Below are positions 53,754 through 63,188 of a stretch of DNA of 64,000 nucleotides, piece by piece. Below the pieces are notes generated by a model. That model was not told the origin of the DNA, did no database searches, and worked only from the letters and a program-made list of their open reading frames with translations. The stretch spans positions 81,682 through 145,681 of the forward strand of contig CAIMEY010000012.1 in NCBI GenBank assembly GCA_903840165.1. The letters run 5' to 3'. The translations under genes were made by a program, and so were the position numbers. Origin of the DNA: an uncultured Myxococcales bacterium. Its GTDB lineage: Bacteria > Myxococcota_A > UBA9042. Each line of letters starts with the position of its first letter. Positions within the stretch are counted from its first letter, which is position 1.

Positions 53754-54157
53754 TGTATAGCAACGGGTAAAGTGATTGATATTGAACGGGGAATTCTGAT
53801 GGCGGGGAGCGTGCGACCGGGACTGTCGCTAAGGGCCGAAGCGCACAAGGACGATGTATAGCAAGGGTCTAAGATCCTGCTATGCAATCATAATTCTGTC
53901 CAGCCACACCTTATGCGACAGTCGGTGTCGCACTGAGCTGACGGCCAAGCTTGGGGGCTGGCAGGGCGACGGCCGGCGGCTTGCCCGTTGGCTCCAACTG
54001 TGTGTATAGCAAGGTCTCAACTTCCTGATAAGCCTGGTGAATAATGCGCCGAGTCGCTCTTGCGACGATCGGTGTCGCACGGCCATCGGCAGCTTCGTGG
54101 CGGTCGCAGGCGGACCTCACGCGCTCGGGCACCGACTGCCTCGCCGCTGTATAGCAA
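53754..54157 (-). repeat. Array of four TTGCTATACA elements in a convergent gap
   Basis: The gap 53718-54199 (482 bases) has no gene that I can support. On the minus strand it carries the element at 54157-54148, 54012-54003, 53864-53855 and 53763-53754, spaced 145, 148 and 101 bases. Three are preceded by GACC. Three units also contain a shared hairpin of about 20 bases (54061-54080, 53914-53933, and inverted at 53811-53830: TGCGACAGTCGGTGTCGCAC type). In the first two units the hairpin lies 68-70 bases after the element, which is what a short transcript with a stem-loop end would look like. Confidence 0.7.
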
Positions 54158-54199
54158 AGGTCTAATTATCGACAATTAAGGCGAAAAATCGATCAGCCG

Positions 54200-57100
54200 C
54201 TACGGAGCCCCGACCAGCGAAAGGTCGTCGATGAACGGCCCAGCGTAATTGTTGTTGATTTGGTCGACCGTGGCGAAGCGGAACCGGAGCTGGATCCCCT
54301 TCTTGCCGCCAAACGCCGCGCCGATGTCCTGCTTGAATGCCACCCAAGTCTTTAGATTGGCACGCGATAACGCGTAGGACTTGGTGTTGGCCGTGTTGCA
54401 GTCCTGGGCTCCGTTGCCGCAGTTGACGGCCCCGGCACAGCAACCGTTGAAGCCGTCTGTGGAAACCTCAAGCCAGCCATTGTCGAAGCCCGCTCCTTGG
54501 CCGCCCGGCGCTTCGGTGTCCATGTAGTAGCTGAAGCTGAGCTGTAGAACGGACAGGCCGGTCGCGTCGAAAGTTGCTGAAGTTGTGGCAATTCCAGCGT
54601 TAGCGACCGACTGATTCTGCCCGTTGACCGCGTTGTAATCCGTTGCGTTGTTGTAATTCAGGCTGCAAGTGCCGGTCACAGGTTTGACCGCCGCCGGCGT
54701 GCTGTCGACCGCCCAGACGACCTTGCCGTCGCTGTTGGTGTAGGTCCACGCCTTGTCAGCGCAATCGAACGAATCGCTGAACAACGTCTTGGCATTGCAA
54801 GGGAAAACCGCGGCGCAGGCGGGGTCGGCACAGTCGGCAAGGCCATTGCCGTCATCGTCGCTGCCGTTGTTGCAAACCTCTGCAGTGAAGCCAACTTGCA
54901 CCTGCACGTTGTCGATGTAAATGCCGGTCCCGAGGTCGCCGGTGTAGGCGTTGGGCATGACCGCGTTGGGTGGTTCGTACATGCTGAATTCCACTGTGAA
55001 TTTCTTGCCTAGTGCAGCGCTGATGTCGATGGTGTAGCCGTTCTTCCAGGCCTTGAGGTCCTGCGCGGTCTTAGGCAGGTAGTACTGCGCGATTTGCGCA
55101 TTGGTGCCCACTTCCCGCAGGATCACTTGAGGTGCATCCGCTATGCCCGCGTTATCATTGAGGTCGACGTCCAGGTACGAATCGAACACCAACTTGTGCG
55201 TTCCCAAGGTCGCAGCTACGCCGGTCCAGTCGATGACGGGCGACGAGGACGTTCCAGCCGGCACCATGCACTGGTTCTGGCCGCCGATTCCACCCTGGAC
55301 GACGTCGCAGTAGTTATTGCTATTGTTGAAATTCATCGTGCACGCATGGGCTGCTTGTTCCTGATTGGAGCCAACGGCGGCCGTCTGGTCGACGGCCCAC
55401 TGGACCTTGCGCTGCACGTTTTGCGGAACGCCGGGGGGTACCACAATGGTCCAACCCTTTGCAGGTGCTGCGCAATCGAACGAGTCGTTCAAGAAGCTAC
55501 ACGCGGCCGACGGATAGCAGAGCCCGGCCTTGCATGTGCTAGCCGCCGTGCAGGCGATCTTGTCGTCGCAGCTAGCACCGTCTGCGGCGTTCGTTGCAAC
55601 ACAACCCTTTATTGCGTCACATGAATCCACGGTGCAGTCGTTCTTGTCGTCGCACACGGCGGGCGTTCCAGCCTTGCAAACGCCCGCGGCGCAGGCATCG
55701 CCCGTAGTGCATTTGCTGCCGTCGTCACAGGCAACGGTGTTATTGTTGTGGGCGCATAGGCCGGTCTTGCCGTCGCAGACATCGTCGGTGCACATGTTTG
55801 CGTCGTCGCAGTTGACATTGGCCTTGCCGACGCACTTACCGGCGCTGCATGCGTCTCCCGTTGTGCACAGGCTGCCGTCCTCGCAGGCACCTCCGTCGGC
55901 GGCGGCGGAGTTGACGCACTTGCCGGTTTTGGCGTCGCAGCTGTCTGTAGTGCAAAGGTTGTTGTCATTGCAATCTAAGAGTTTTCCAGCGGTGCAGCCC
56001 CCGTTTGCACAGGCGTCGCCGGTGGTGCAGGCGTTGCCGTCGTCGCAGGGCAGGGTGTTGGCGCTCCATAAGCATTTGCCGTTGAGCGGGTTGCAGTTAT
56101 CCGTGGTGCAAACGTTGCTGTCGGCGCAACTGGTATCCGGGCCGGGCAGGCATTTGCCGTCCTTGCACAGGTCGGGCGTGGTGCAGACGTTATTGTCGTC
56201 GCAGGGCGCCGTGTTGTTGGCGTGACTGCAACCCAGCTTGGCATCGCAGGCATCTGTAGTACAAGGGTTGTTGTCATCGCAATTTAAGGCATTTTTGCCC
56301 GCAATGCACAGGGCCCCCTTGCCGCCGACTAGACCGCAAGAATCGCCCAACGTGCACGCGTTGCCGTCATCGCACGGTAAGTTGTTGGGCTCAAACAGGC
56401 ACCCCTTTGTCGGGTCGCAGGAATCGCTGGTGCAGGCGTTGTTGTCGTCGCAAACCACCTTGGCACCGGTGACGCACTTGCCCGCCTTGCATAAGCTTGC
56501 ATTATTGCAGGCGTCTCCGTCTGCGCACTTGGTGGCGTCCGCAAGGGCAATATTCTGGCAACCTTTGGCCGCGTCACAGGAATCGGTCGTGCACGGGTTT
56601 TTGTCGTCGCAGGACTTGGGAGCCCCGGTTGCCGTACACTTCGTGTCCTTGCAGACCGCGTCCTGGCAGACGTCCCCGGTCGAGCAAGTCACTGTATTTG
56701 CAAGATTTGTACAACCACTCTTGGGATCGCAGCCGTCGTCGGTACATGGGTTGCCGTCACCGCAGGACTTTGCCGCACCCGTGCACTTGCCGCCGGCGCA
56801 GGTGTCGGTGGTCGTGCAGACGCTGCCGTCGTCGCAGGTCACTTTGTTGGGTAGATTCAGGCAACCCGTCTTAGAATCACAGGAATCGTCTGTGCACACG
56901 TTGCTGTCGTCGCAGCTCTTTGTGCTACCCTTGCACTTGCCACCGCCGCACACGTCTTTGTCGGTGCATGGATTGCCATCGTCACACGCCCCGCCTTGGG
57001 GTACGGCTGCGAAATTGCACAAACCAGACGCGGGGTCGCAGCTGTCAGTCGTGCAGGCGTTGCCGTCGTTGCAGTCGGCGGCGGTGCCTGCGCAGGCCTT

Positions 57101-58069
57101 CTGTTTGCAGGCATCATCGGTTGTGCAGGCATTCTTGTCGTCGCACGCGGCGCTGTTGGCCAGGCCGATGCAGCCGGTCTTGGTGTCGCAACTATCGTCG
57201 GTACAAGGATTTTTGTCGTCGCAACTGAGCGCCGAGCCAATGCACTGTCCGTCTTTGCACGTATCTGCACCGGTGCAAGCGTTGCTGTCGTCGCAGGGCA
57301 GGGCGTTCGGGGCGTTGGCGCATAGGCCTGTCGCGGGGGCGCACGCGTCTGTAGTACAAGGGTTGTTGTCATCGCAATTCTTGACTAATCCGGGAACGCA
57401 GACCCCAGCCTTGCAAGTATCGCCAGCGGTGCAAGCGTTCGCGTCATCACAGGCCGTTGCGTCGTCGGCCGCAGAGATCGCGCAGACCCCTGCCTGGCAG
57501 GCGGCGATTTGGCAAGAGGGAGCCACGGGGCAATCGGCAGCGGTGACGCATGGCGCTGGACCTGCGTCGACGGGGCCCACGTCGTCGCTGGCCGTCGCGT
57601 CAGCCGAGTCGGCAACCGCCACCTCGTCCGTCGCACCGGTTGCGTCATCGGGGCCAGCAGCATCGGCGTCGGCCAGAACGGCATCAACGAGCCCATCATC
57701 CGTTGGGGCAACATCTTGATCGGTAGCGCCATTATCTGGCGACGCGTCGCCCGTTCCGGCTGTGTCGCTGTCGGGTGCCATAACGGCATCATCCGCGGCG
57801 TCGGCTGCGCCATCTGCACCGAGGTCCAGGCTGCCAGAATCGTCGGTCCCGCCAGAATCAGCTGTATCTACGGGAACATCACCCGTTGTACTACCATCCT
57901 GTGTGCCTGAATCCGTCGCGGTGTCGTTGCCACCGGGACTGATGTCCTGATTTCCTGATGCGTCAGCAGATACCGGACCTTGAGCCACCTGGTCGTTGCC
58001 GCAACCGATCAGTGCGACGGCGGACATGAAAACCGCGGCAGAGAGCCAGACATTCGCACAGAGCTTCAT
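54200..58069 (-). CDS. Giant Cys-rich repeat lipoprotein, 1289 residues
   Basis: Signal ends VALIGC; then an Asp/Ala/Gly/Thr-rich linker of about 160 residues. I count about 25 repeats that alternate between two types: CDDGNACTTGDACANGGC and CDDNNPCTTDACDAKLGC, so the true unit is a pair of about 42 residues. Each carries four Cys-based disulfides and an Asp-rich turn that may bind calcium. A C-terminal half of about 400 residues has two beta-sandwich-like parts (FNGCCAGAVNCGNGAQDC, YAGPFIDDLSLVGAP). The FIDxLxL ending is shared with the 1005-residue protein. A surface or adhesive role is inference. GAGGTTGCC precedes the ATG. Confidence 0.88.
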   Translation of the reverse strand: MKLCANVWLSAAVFMSAVALIGCGNDQVAQGPVSADASGNQDISPGGNDTATDSGTQDGSTTGDVPVDTADSGGTDDSGSLDLGADGAADAADDAVMAPDSDTAGTGDASPDNGATDQDVAPTDDGLVDAVLADADAAGPDDATGATDEVAVADSADATASDDVGPVDAGPAPCVTAADCPVAPSCQIAACQAGVCAISAADDATACDDANACTAGDTCKAGVCVPGLVKNCDDNNPCTTDACAPATGLCANAPNALPCDDSNACTGADTCKDGQCIGSALSCDDKNPCTDDSCDTKTGCIGLANSAACDDKNACTTDDACKQKACAGTAADCNDGNACTTDSCDPASGLCNFAAVPQGGACDDGNPCTDKDVCGGGKCKGSTKSCDDSNVCTDDSCDSKTGCLNLPNKVTCDDGSVCTTTDTCAGGKCTGAAKSCGDGNPCTDDGCDPKSGCTNLANTVTCSTGDVCQDAVCKDTKCTATGAPKSCDDKNPCTTDSCDAAKGCQNIALADATKCADGDACNNASLCKAGKCVTGAKVVCDDNNACTSDSCDPTKGCLFEPNNLPCDDGNACTLGDSCGLVGGKGALCIAGKNALNCDDNNPCTTDACDAKLGCSHANNTAPCDDNNVCTTPDLCKDGKCLPGPDTSCADSNVCTTDNCNPLNGKCLWSANTLPCDDGNACTTGDACANGGCTAGKLLDCNDNNLCTTDSCDAKTGKCVNSAAADGGACEDGSLCTTGDACSAGKCVGKANVNCDDANMCTDDVCDGKTGLCAHNNNTVACDDGSKCTTGDACAAGVCKAGTPAVCDDKNDCTVDSCDAIKGCVATNAADGASCDDKIACTAASTCKAGLCYPSAACSFLNDSFDCAAPAKGWTIVVPPGVPQNVQRKVQWAVDQTAAVGSNQEQAAHACTMNFNNSNNYCDVVQGGIGGQNQCMVPAGTSSSPVIDWTGVAATLGTHKLVFDSYLDVDLNDNAGIADAPQVILREVGTNAQIAQYYLPKTAQDLKAWKNGYTIDISAALGKKFTVEFSMYEPPNAVMPNAYTGDLGTGIYIDNVQVQVGFTAEVCNNGSDDDGNGLADCADPACAAVFPCNAKTLFSDSFDCADKAWTYTNSDGKVVWAVDSTPAAVKPVTGTCSLNYNNATDYNAVNGQNQSVANAGIATTSATFDATGLSVLQLSFSYYMDTEAPGGQGAGFDNGWLEVSTDGFNGCCAGAVNCGNGAQDCNTANTKSYALSRANLKTWVAFKQDIGAAFGGKKGIQLRFRFATVDQINNNYAGPFIDDLSLVGAP

Positions 58070-58489
58070 GGCAACCTCGAGGGCAGTGGGGCCGGTACAG
58101 GGCTACCTACCGTCGTGCGGAAAGCGTAGCGTCGAGCCGGTCGAACGTTGCTGGCCGCCAGTTAAACTTCTCAAACAAGTTCAAGTGCTTCCCGTTGGCC
58201 TAGCCGAGGGCTGCACGGTTGTCGAGCATCTGGCGAACCCGATACACAATGGCGAAGTTGGCACGGCCTGTCAAAGGGGCTAGTGCGGCTTTACAAATAT
58301 TCCGATTTGACGGCTTCGCCTCGCCGGTTCGAGAAGTACTCGCTGGGTCGCCAAAACCTGCGCCCGAACGTGCCGCTGGGGCCGACTTTGCGAATCTGTA
58401 AAAAACGCGGGATGCTTGGGCTGCGGACCGGGGCAGCTCTGCGATCCGGACAGTTCGATCCGGACATGGCAATCTGCGGGAGGGTGGGG
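58070..58489. other. Divergent gap of 420 bases
   Basis: Between the minus-strand Cys-rich gene (start 58069) and the hydrolase (start 58490). An open frame runs from 58283 into the hydrolase but has no ribosome site until 58490. I see TTGACGG (58312) but no matching -10 box, and no hairpin or RNA. Both promoters are presumably here but were not resolved. Confidence 0.4.
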
Positions 58490-59791
58490 ATGGTGAAATG
58501 TGATTTGATGTCAGTGAGTTCGAGCCTTGGTGTACAAGCCGTCAAGGTGACACGAATCCCAAGTTCGAACCGTTACGGGTTCCTGGCCGCGTGCGCGCTG
58601 GGCCCGGTTCTCTGGGGGGCAGCTTGCGCGTCGGGTGGCGTTGATTCGTCTATTGAAACAAGCGATTCACTCGTTGCTATACAACCCGATTCGCAGCCTG
58701 ATTTGGCCGACCCGAGTGACGTTGCGCTCCCTGCGCCCCCGACACCAGGCGCTGTCCAGTATGGCGTTGGCGTCTATGAACTGACGACGCCATCGGTGGG
58801 CGGGCGGACGCTGCCGACCACGATTTGGTATCCGATTCCGCTGCATACGGCCGGTGCGCCTGTGAAGTACCTGAATCTCATTGATTCACCCACTGGGGCC
58901 ATTGCCAATGCGCCGCCACTGAATTTTGCGACGTATCCACTGGTCGTATTTAGCCATGGCAATCAAGGGATTCGCCAACAGTCGGTCTTCCTCACGGAGG
59001 CGCTGGCTCAGCGTGGCTTCGTCGTTGCGGCACCGGACCATGTTGGCAATACGTTTTTTGACTATGATGGCGCGCAGTTGGAGGCAATGGCCGTGTTCCG
59101 ACCTCTCGATATCACGGCTGTGATAGATCGCGTCGTTCACCCTTCCGCCGCAGACCCGGACTGGCTCAAGACGATTGTGGACGGAAAACACATTGCGGTT
59201 AGCGGCCATAGCTTTGGCGGTTACACGGCATTGGCGGTGGCCGGAGCTCCCGTCGACGTGCCGGCCGCCATGCTTCCAGACTGCGCCACCGCGACTTCAG
59301 ATCCACTTTGCCTTGTTATTCAGTTGGTTGGCAAGCCTCCGTGGACCTTCGCTGACCCACGCGTATCGCTGGTGCTGCCGTTGGCTCATTGTGGCCAGTT
59401 GGACTCTTTTGGCTTTATGCTCAACGCACTCGCCGACATCAAGGTGCCCGCGGTGATTCAGGCAGCAACCGGCGACTCGGTATGCCCTTATGATTCTCAG
59501 GCGTTGCCGCTGTGGAAGGCGTGGCCCGAGCCCAAGGCGCTGATTTCCTTGCAAGGTGGGAATCATTTTTCTTACAGCGACCTTTGCTCGCTCCCTGCAG
59601 GCCTAGCGCCGCAAATGGCTCAGTATTGCGTCGGTCGCAAGCCCGATTTGCTGGTGGCCCACGAGGCGGTAGTGCGCTTCGCCGTCGCCGCGGCCAATGT
59701 CTACCTGCGCGGTTTGGACAGCGAACGAGCGGTGTTCGCCGGGGGCGGAGACGGGGTGGTGCAGGTTCAGAGCGCCGGGATCCTGAAGTAG
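58490..59791 (+). CDS. Alpha/beta hydrolase lipoprotein
   Basis: 433 residues from ATG at 58490, behind GGGAGGGTGGGG; earlier in-frame starts lack sites. The signal is unusual, with a 24-residue polar lead before FLAACALGPVLWGAACASGG, where the lipobox Cys is plausible. The hydrolase core shows LVVFSHGNQGI (oxyanion region), the nucleophile elbow GHSFGGYTALA, and later Asp and His candidates (DSVCPYDSQAL, LQGGNHFSY). This resembles platelet-activating-factor acetylhydrolase or dienelactone-hydrolase-like lipases. It is a periplasmic or surface esterase with unknown substrate. A copy of the 10-base element, in opposite orientation, lies inside the coding sequence at 58674-58683. Confidence 0.8.
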   Translation: MVKCDLMSVSSSLGVQAVKVTRIPSSNRYGFLAACALGPVLWGAACASGGVDSSIETSDSLVAIQPDSQPDLADPSDVALPAPPTPGAVQYGVGVYELTTPSVGGRTLPTTIWYPIPLHTAGAPVKYLNLIDSPTGAIANAPPLNFATYPLVVFSHGNQGIRQQSVFLTEALAQRGFVVAAPDHVGNTFFDYDGAQLEAMAVFRPLDITAVIDRVVHPSAADPDWLKTIVDGKHIAVSGHSFGGYTALAVAGAPVDVPAAMLPDCATATSDPLCLVIQLVGKPPWTFADPRVSLVLPLAHCGQLDSFGFMLNALADIKVPAVIQAATGDSVCPYDSQALPLWKAWPEPKALISLQGGNHFSYSDLCSLPAGLAPQMAQYCVGRKPDLLVAHEAVVRFAVAAANVYLRGLDSERAVFAGGGDGVVQVQSAGILK

Positions 59792-59799
59792 CTGGGTGT

Positions 59800-59809
59800 T
59801 GTATAGCAA
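59800..59809 (-). repeat. TTGCTATACA element after the hydrolase
   Basis: An exact copy on the minus strand at 59809-59800, preceded by TTAGACCG, nine bases past the hydrolase stop. In this orientation a promoter here would run antisense into the hydrolase gene. The gap is only 42 bases and also holds the ribosome site of the next gene. Confidence 0.6.
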
Positions 59810-59833
59810 CGGTCTAACAATAGGAGATATAAA

Positions 59834-60379
59834 GTGATTCAGCGATACAAAGGCATGACCCCCCGCATCCACTCGACGGCGTGGGTGCATCCGATGGCCA
59901 TCGTCATCGGCGATGTCGAGATTGGCGAGCGCGCAAGCATCTGGCCGGGCGTGGTGTTGCGCGGCGACTGTGGCGCAATCCGCATCGGTGCGTTTACGAA
60001 CATTCAGGACGGCGCCGTCGTGCATACCACGCAGAATTTTAGCGAAACCCACGTGGGCGAGCGGGTCACCGTAGGGCACGGAGCGATTCTGCACGGCTGC
60101 CGCGTGGCCAGCGACTGCCTCATTGGCATGCACGCAACTGTACTTGATAATGCGATTATCGAGCGAAATAGCATCGTCGCCGCCGGGTCCGTGGTCACCG
60201 TTGGCAAGGCGTTTCCGCCCGAGTCCATGCTGATGGGAAGTCCGGCGCAACGCGTACGTGCTTGTAATCAAAAGAACCTTGAGCAGATCGACTACGGATG
60301 GCAAATGTACCAGCAGTACATGCAGCCGTTCTTGGATGGGGAAGTTATTGAAATTACGCTAGAAGAAGCGCGACGGTAG
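59834..60379 (+). CDS. Gamma-carbonic-anhydrase-like hexapeptide protein
   Basis: 181 residues starting with GTG at 59834, behind AGGAG by seven bases. A left-handed beta helix of hexapeptide repeats (AIVIGDVEIGERASIWPG, VVLRGDCGAIRIG) is followed by the metal-binding region: VVHTTQ, ETHVGERVTVGHGAILHGC, where H64, H82 and H87 correspond to the three zinc-binding His, and a C-terminal helix. YrdA/CaiE-type relatives bind metal and are often not carbonic anhydrases in practice. The stop is three bases before the aminotransferase ATG, so the two form a transcription unit. Confidence 0.9.
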   Translation: MIQRYKGMTPRIHSTAWVHPMAIVIGDVEIGERASIWPGVVLRGDCGAIRIGAFTNIQDGAVVHTTQNFSETHVGERVTVGHGAILHGCRVASDCLIGMHATVLDNAIIERNSIVAAGSVVTVGKAFPPESMLMGSPAQRVRACNQKNLEQIDYGWQMYQQYMQPFLDGEVIEITLEEARR

Positions 60380-60382
60380 GCG

Positions 60383-61567
60383 ATGTTCTCCAATCGCACG
60401 TCGTGGTCCTCGGTGCCCAACGCGTTGACGGTCGCGTTGCAGCAGCGGCGGCAAAAAAGCTTGCCGGTGTTGGACTTGACGCAGTCCAACCCAACGACGG
60501 CGCTGCCGCCGATGCCGTGGTCTGCGATCCAGGAGGCGATGGTCAGGCCGGAGAATGCAACGTATGTCCCCGATTCTCTGGGACTTCTTTCGGCTCGACA
60601 GGCTGTCGCGTGGCACCACAGCAATCGGGTGTCGCCGGAGCGCGTGCTGTTGACCGCCAGCACCAGTGAAGCGTACGCCTTTCTCTTCAAGCTGTTGTGT
60701 GACCCAGGCAGCGAAATCTTGGTGCCAACGCCAAGCTATCCGCTCTTTGACTATCTAGCGGGGCTGGAGTCGGTGCGGTCGCGCCAATATCCGAGTCACT
60801 TTGTGGACGGACGCTGGGTCATTGATTACCAAGTACTAATCGATACTTGGACGCCAGCTTGCCGGGCCGTGCTGATTGTGACGCCGAACAATCCCACGGG
60901 TGCCGCAGTGTCTCGTCAAGACACTGATTTTCTTTCAAAGTTTTGCGCTGAGCGGCAGATCGCGCTGATTAGCGACGAGGTGTTTGCCGACACAATTGTG
61001 CTGGGAGCGGGCCCAGAGTGCTTTGACAATATTGGATTTACTGGTGAACATCGGTGCTTGAACTTCGTATTGTCGGGCCTGTCCAAGGTGATGCTCTTGC
61101 CTCAGCTAAAGTGCGCCTGGGTGCTTTGCCAGGGACCGCCGGCGATGGCTCGAGCGGCGATGGAACGGCTTGAAATTATTGCTGATACCTATCTGTCAGT
61201 CGCGACGCCAGTGCAGAATGCGCTGCCGACCCTGCTGCAAATGGTGCCCGAGGTGCAGGCGGTGCTCAAGCAGCGGTTGGATGCCAATAGCCTTATTATT
61301 AAAGAGGAGTTATCTGATTCTGCGGTGAGGATGTGGCCGGCGCAGGGCGGATGGTCAACTTTGGTGCGGGTGCCGGCGGTGTTGGACCATGATGATGAGT
61401 TTGCGTTGCAACTACTTGAAATAGATGGTATATTGGTTCAGCCTGGCCACTATTTTGACATGCCCGGGCAGGGTTGGCTGGTTGTGAGTCGCCTTGGTCC
61501 ACCCGCGGAGTTGAGGCAGGGCATGCGGAAACTTGTTCAGCGTGTTCAGCAACTTGTCGGAGCGTAG
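60383..61567 (+). CDS. Class I/II pyridoxal-phosphate aminotransferase
   Basis: 394 residues. VLDLTQSNPTTALPP is the N-terminal substrate segment, ASTSEAYAFLFKLL the PLP phosphate loop, IVTPNNPTGAAV the NNPTG motif, ISDEVFADTIV the Asp that contacts the pyridine N, and LSGLSKVMLLPQLK contains the Schiff-base Lys. The fold is aspartate/aromatic aminotransferase-like; the substrate is not predictable. Coupled with the gamma-CA gene upstream, which gives no clear pathway. Confidence 0.92.
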   Translation: MFSNRTSWSSVPNALTVALQQRRQKSLPVLDLTQSNPTTALPPMPWSAIQEAMVRPENATYVPDSLGLLSARQAVAWHHSNRVSPERVLLTASTSEAYAFLFKLLCDPGSEILVPTPSYPLFDYLAGLESVRSRQYPSHFVDGRWVIDYQVLIDTWTPACRAVLIVTPNNPTGAAVSRQDTDFLSKFCAERQIALISDEVFADTIVLGAGPECFDNIGFTGEHRCLNFVLSGLSKVMLLPQLKCAWVLCQGPPAMARAAMERLEIIADTYLSVATPVQNALPTLLQMVPEVQAVLKQRLDANSLIIKEELSDSAVRMWPAQGGWSTLVRVPAVLDHDDEFALQLLEIDGILVQPGHYFDMPGQGWLVVSRLGPPAELRQGMRKLVQRVQQLVGA

Positions 61568-61592
61568 ACGCCGTCGGTTCGGGCGCACGGGT

Positions 61593-63164
61593 CTAGGACT
61601 GAGCCAGCAGAGCGAGCCAAGCAAACATGGCACCATTCCAGAGTGCGTGCAGGATAATGGGGGCCCAAAGCGAGCCAACCCACTCATATACCAAGACAAA
61701 AGCAGCACCGAGCAGAAGGTACTGTGGCAGCGCCTGCGGGTCGAGGTGCATCAAGGCGAACAGCAGGGCAGTCACACCTAGGGCGACCGGCCGGCCACAG
61801 TGCTGCCGGAGCGAACGATAGAGAAAGCCGCGAAACATCAGCTCTTCACCGAACGGCGCGATGATGACTGCGGCAATGCCGACCGTCAAAAGCTGAATCG
61901 GATTAGAGTCATCCAGCAGGGTTCCGACCGCCGGGTGGAGACCGTCGCTGCCGTCCGTCAAGGCGAGGGCCAATAGCATCACCAGGGCCATGGGCGGCAG
62001 TAGGGCGCAGTAGGCACGCAAAGCCGCCGTACTTGCAGGCCAAAAGCGTGTGAGACCGCCCGGGGCGATGCCTTCTCGGAGGTCTGACCGTTCTCGCGCG
62101 AACGCCTGGACCACGGCCTGTGCAAGGAGGATGCCGACACACCCTTGCAGTAACATGGCAAACCCTTGAGGAATCCTTGGTCCAATCAGCCACGCGACCA
62201 GCCAACTGCTGAGCACGTACCCGACCAGCCACGCCGCAAATCCGAGCCAAGGAACGATTGGGTCCACTCGAAACGGCATATCCGCTGGAAGTCCAGGCTG
62301 TTGAGCCGTCAGCCAGCCCCAGCGTGGCAAATTCCGTGCCCTGGCCACGCCGCCGCGAATGAGCGCAAAGGCCCAAGTGGCAATGCCAAAAAGAATTGCA
62401 AAACCAAATAGTTGTCCGATGACCGTGAGCCAAGCTTCTTCGGTATTGTCGCGGCGCTGGACATCGTGGTTGATGGTCCGGGCGGTAGCAGAATTGCCCG
62501 AAACTGCGTAAATTCGTGCACGAATTCGGTCACGTACGTAAGGGCTCCAGTGCGGGCCAAACGTGCGTGACTGGGCCAAAGATTCGGCGGTCTTGGCGTC
62601 GATGGCATCGGCGCGGGTGGCTGCGGCTGGCAGGGCCACCAAGGTTGCTCGCAAGTCTTTGGATGTATTTGTAATTTGTGCGGACAGTTCGAGCGCAATC
62701 GCATCATGGTTCATCGCCACAGCACTGGCGATTACCATCTCCGCGGCTCGGTGGTCTGCGGTCCCTGGTTGCGAGGCTCCTTTGGCATCGGCTCGGCAGG
62801 CCTCAGCAAACAGAATGCGAGCAGGGCTGTCACCCGTAAATGCCTGTGCAGAATCGACATCTGGCGCGGGACCGGCACCCTTATGGACCGACCGAGGGCT
62901 CGACTTCTTGCCCGTGCGATTCTCAAGGAAGGAGCCGACGCGCCAGAGCAACGTCTGCGCGCGCACGGAAAACGCCACAGTCTGGACCGCCTGCTCTGGG
63001 CGACTCGAAGCGCCACTAACCAAGGCGGCGGCGGGCAGGGCAATGGCTAGACCGATGATCAGCCACCATAGTGCGCGCGGTCCGGGAAGCGCGACTGGAT
63101 CGCTCTGGGCCGGACGCGCGGTCTCGGCTGGCGATGGCTGAGAATTGGACGCGGGTTCAGTCAA
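61593..63164 (-). CDS. CPBP-family intramembrane metalloprotease
   Basis: 523 residues starting with TTG at 63164; GAGG lies five bases upstream, and no in-frame ATG precedes the first membrane helix. A disordered Pro/Gln/Ser N-terminus, one helix (WWLIIGLAIALPAAAL), a soluble region of about 160 residues, then about eight helices. Catalytic motifs: FGEELMFRGF (EExxxR), FALMHLDPQ and ILHALWNG (HxxxN), as in Abi/CAAX proteases. They cleave membrane or prenylated peptides; function is unknown in this genus. The N-terminal soluble insertion is not usual for the family. A tract of 13 C lies just upstream of the start. Confidence 0.86.
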   Translation of the reverse strand: MTEPASNSQPSPAETARPAQSDPVALPGPRALWWLIIGLAIALPAAALVSGASSRPEQAVQTVAFSVRAQTLLWRVGSFLENRTGKKSSPRSVHKGAGPAPDVDSAQAFTGDSPARILFAEACRADAKGASQPGTADHRAAEMVIASAVAMNHDAIALELSAQITNTSKDLRATLVALPAAATRADAIDAKTAESLAQSRTFGPHWSPYVRDRIRARIYAVSGNSATARTINHDVQRRDNTEEAWLTVIGQLFGFAILFGIATWAFALIRGGVARARNLPRWGWLTAQQPGLPADMPFRVDPIVPWLGFAAWLVGYVLSSWLVAWLIGPRIPQGFAMLLQGCVGILLAQAVVQAFARERSDLREGIAPGGLTRFWPASTAALRAYCALLPPMALVMLLALALTDGSDGLHPAVGTLLDDSNPIQLLTVGIAAVIIAPFGEELMFRGFLYRSLRQHCGRPVALGVTALLFALMHLDPQALPQYLLLGAAFVLVYEWVGSLWAPIILHALWNGAMFAWLALLAQS

Positions 63165-63175
63165 TTGGGCCTCAA

Positions 63176-63188
63176 GGGGGGGGGGGGG
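63176..63188. repeat. Homopolymer tract of 13 G/C
   Basis: Thirteen consecutive G on the plus strand, 12-24 bases upstream of the TTG of the CPBP protease gene. Such tracts slip during replication and can change expression. The flanking gap 63189-63437 shows no gene. Confidence 0.6.

Noticed and set aside
53754..54157. Chromosomal integron attC array
   Set aside because: No integrase, no cassette genes, and the spacing units lack the core GTTRRRY and RYYYAAC pair.
56238..57719. A 493-codon open frame antisense to the 1289-residue Cys-rich gene
   Set aside because: Codon-biased Cys/Asp repeats leave antisense frames open. The antisense peptide is a low-complexity Ser/Leu/Gln repeat without a start site or a family.
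58674..58683. An eleventh copy of the 10-base element, plus-oriented
   Set aside because: It lies inside the hydrolase gene as part of a plausible coding frame and is in the opposite orientation, so I did not count it with the intergenic set, though it may be a relic.
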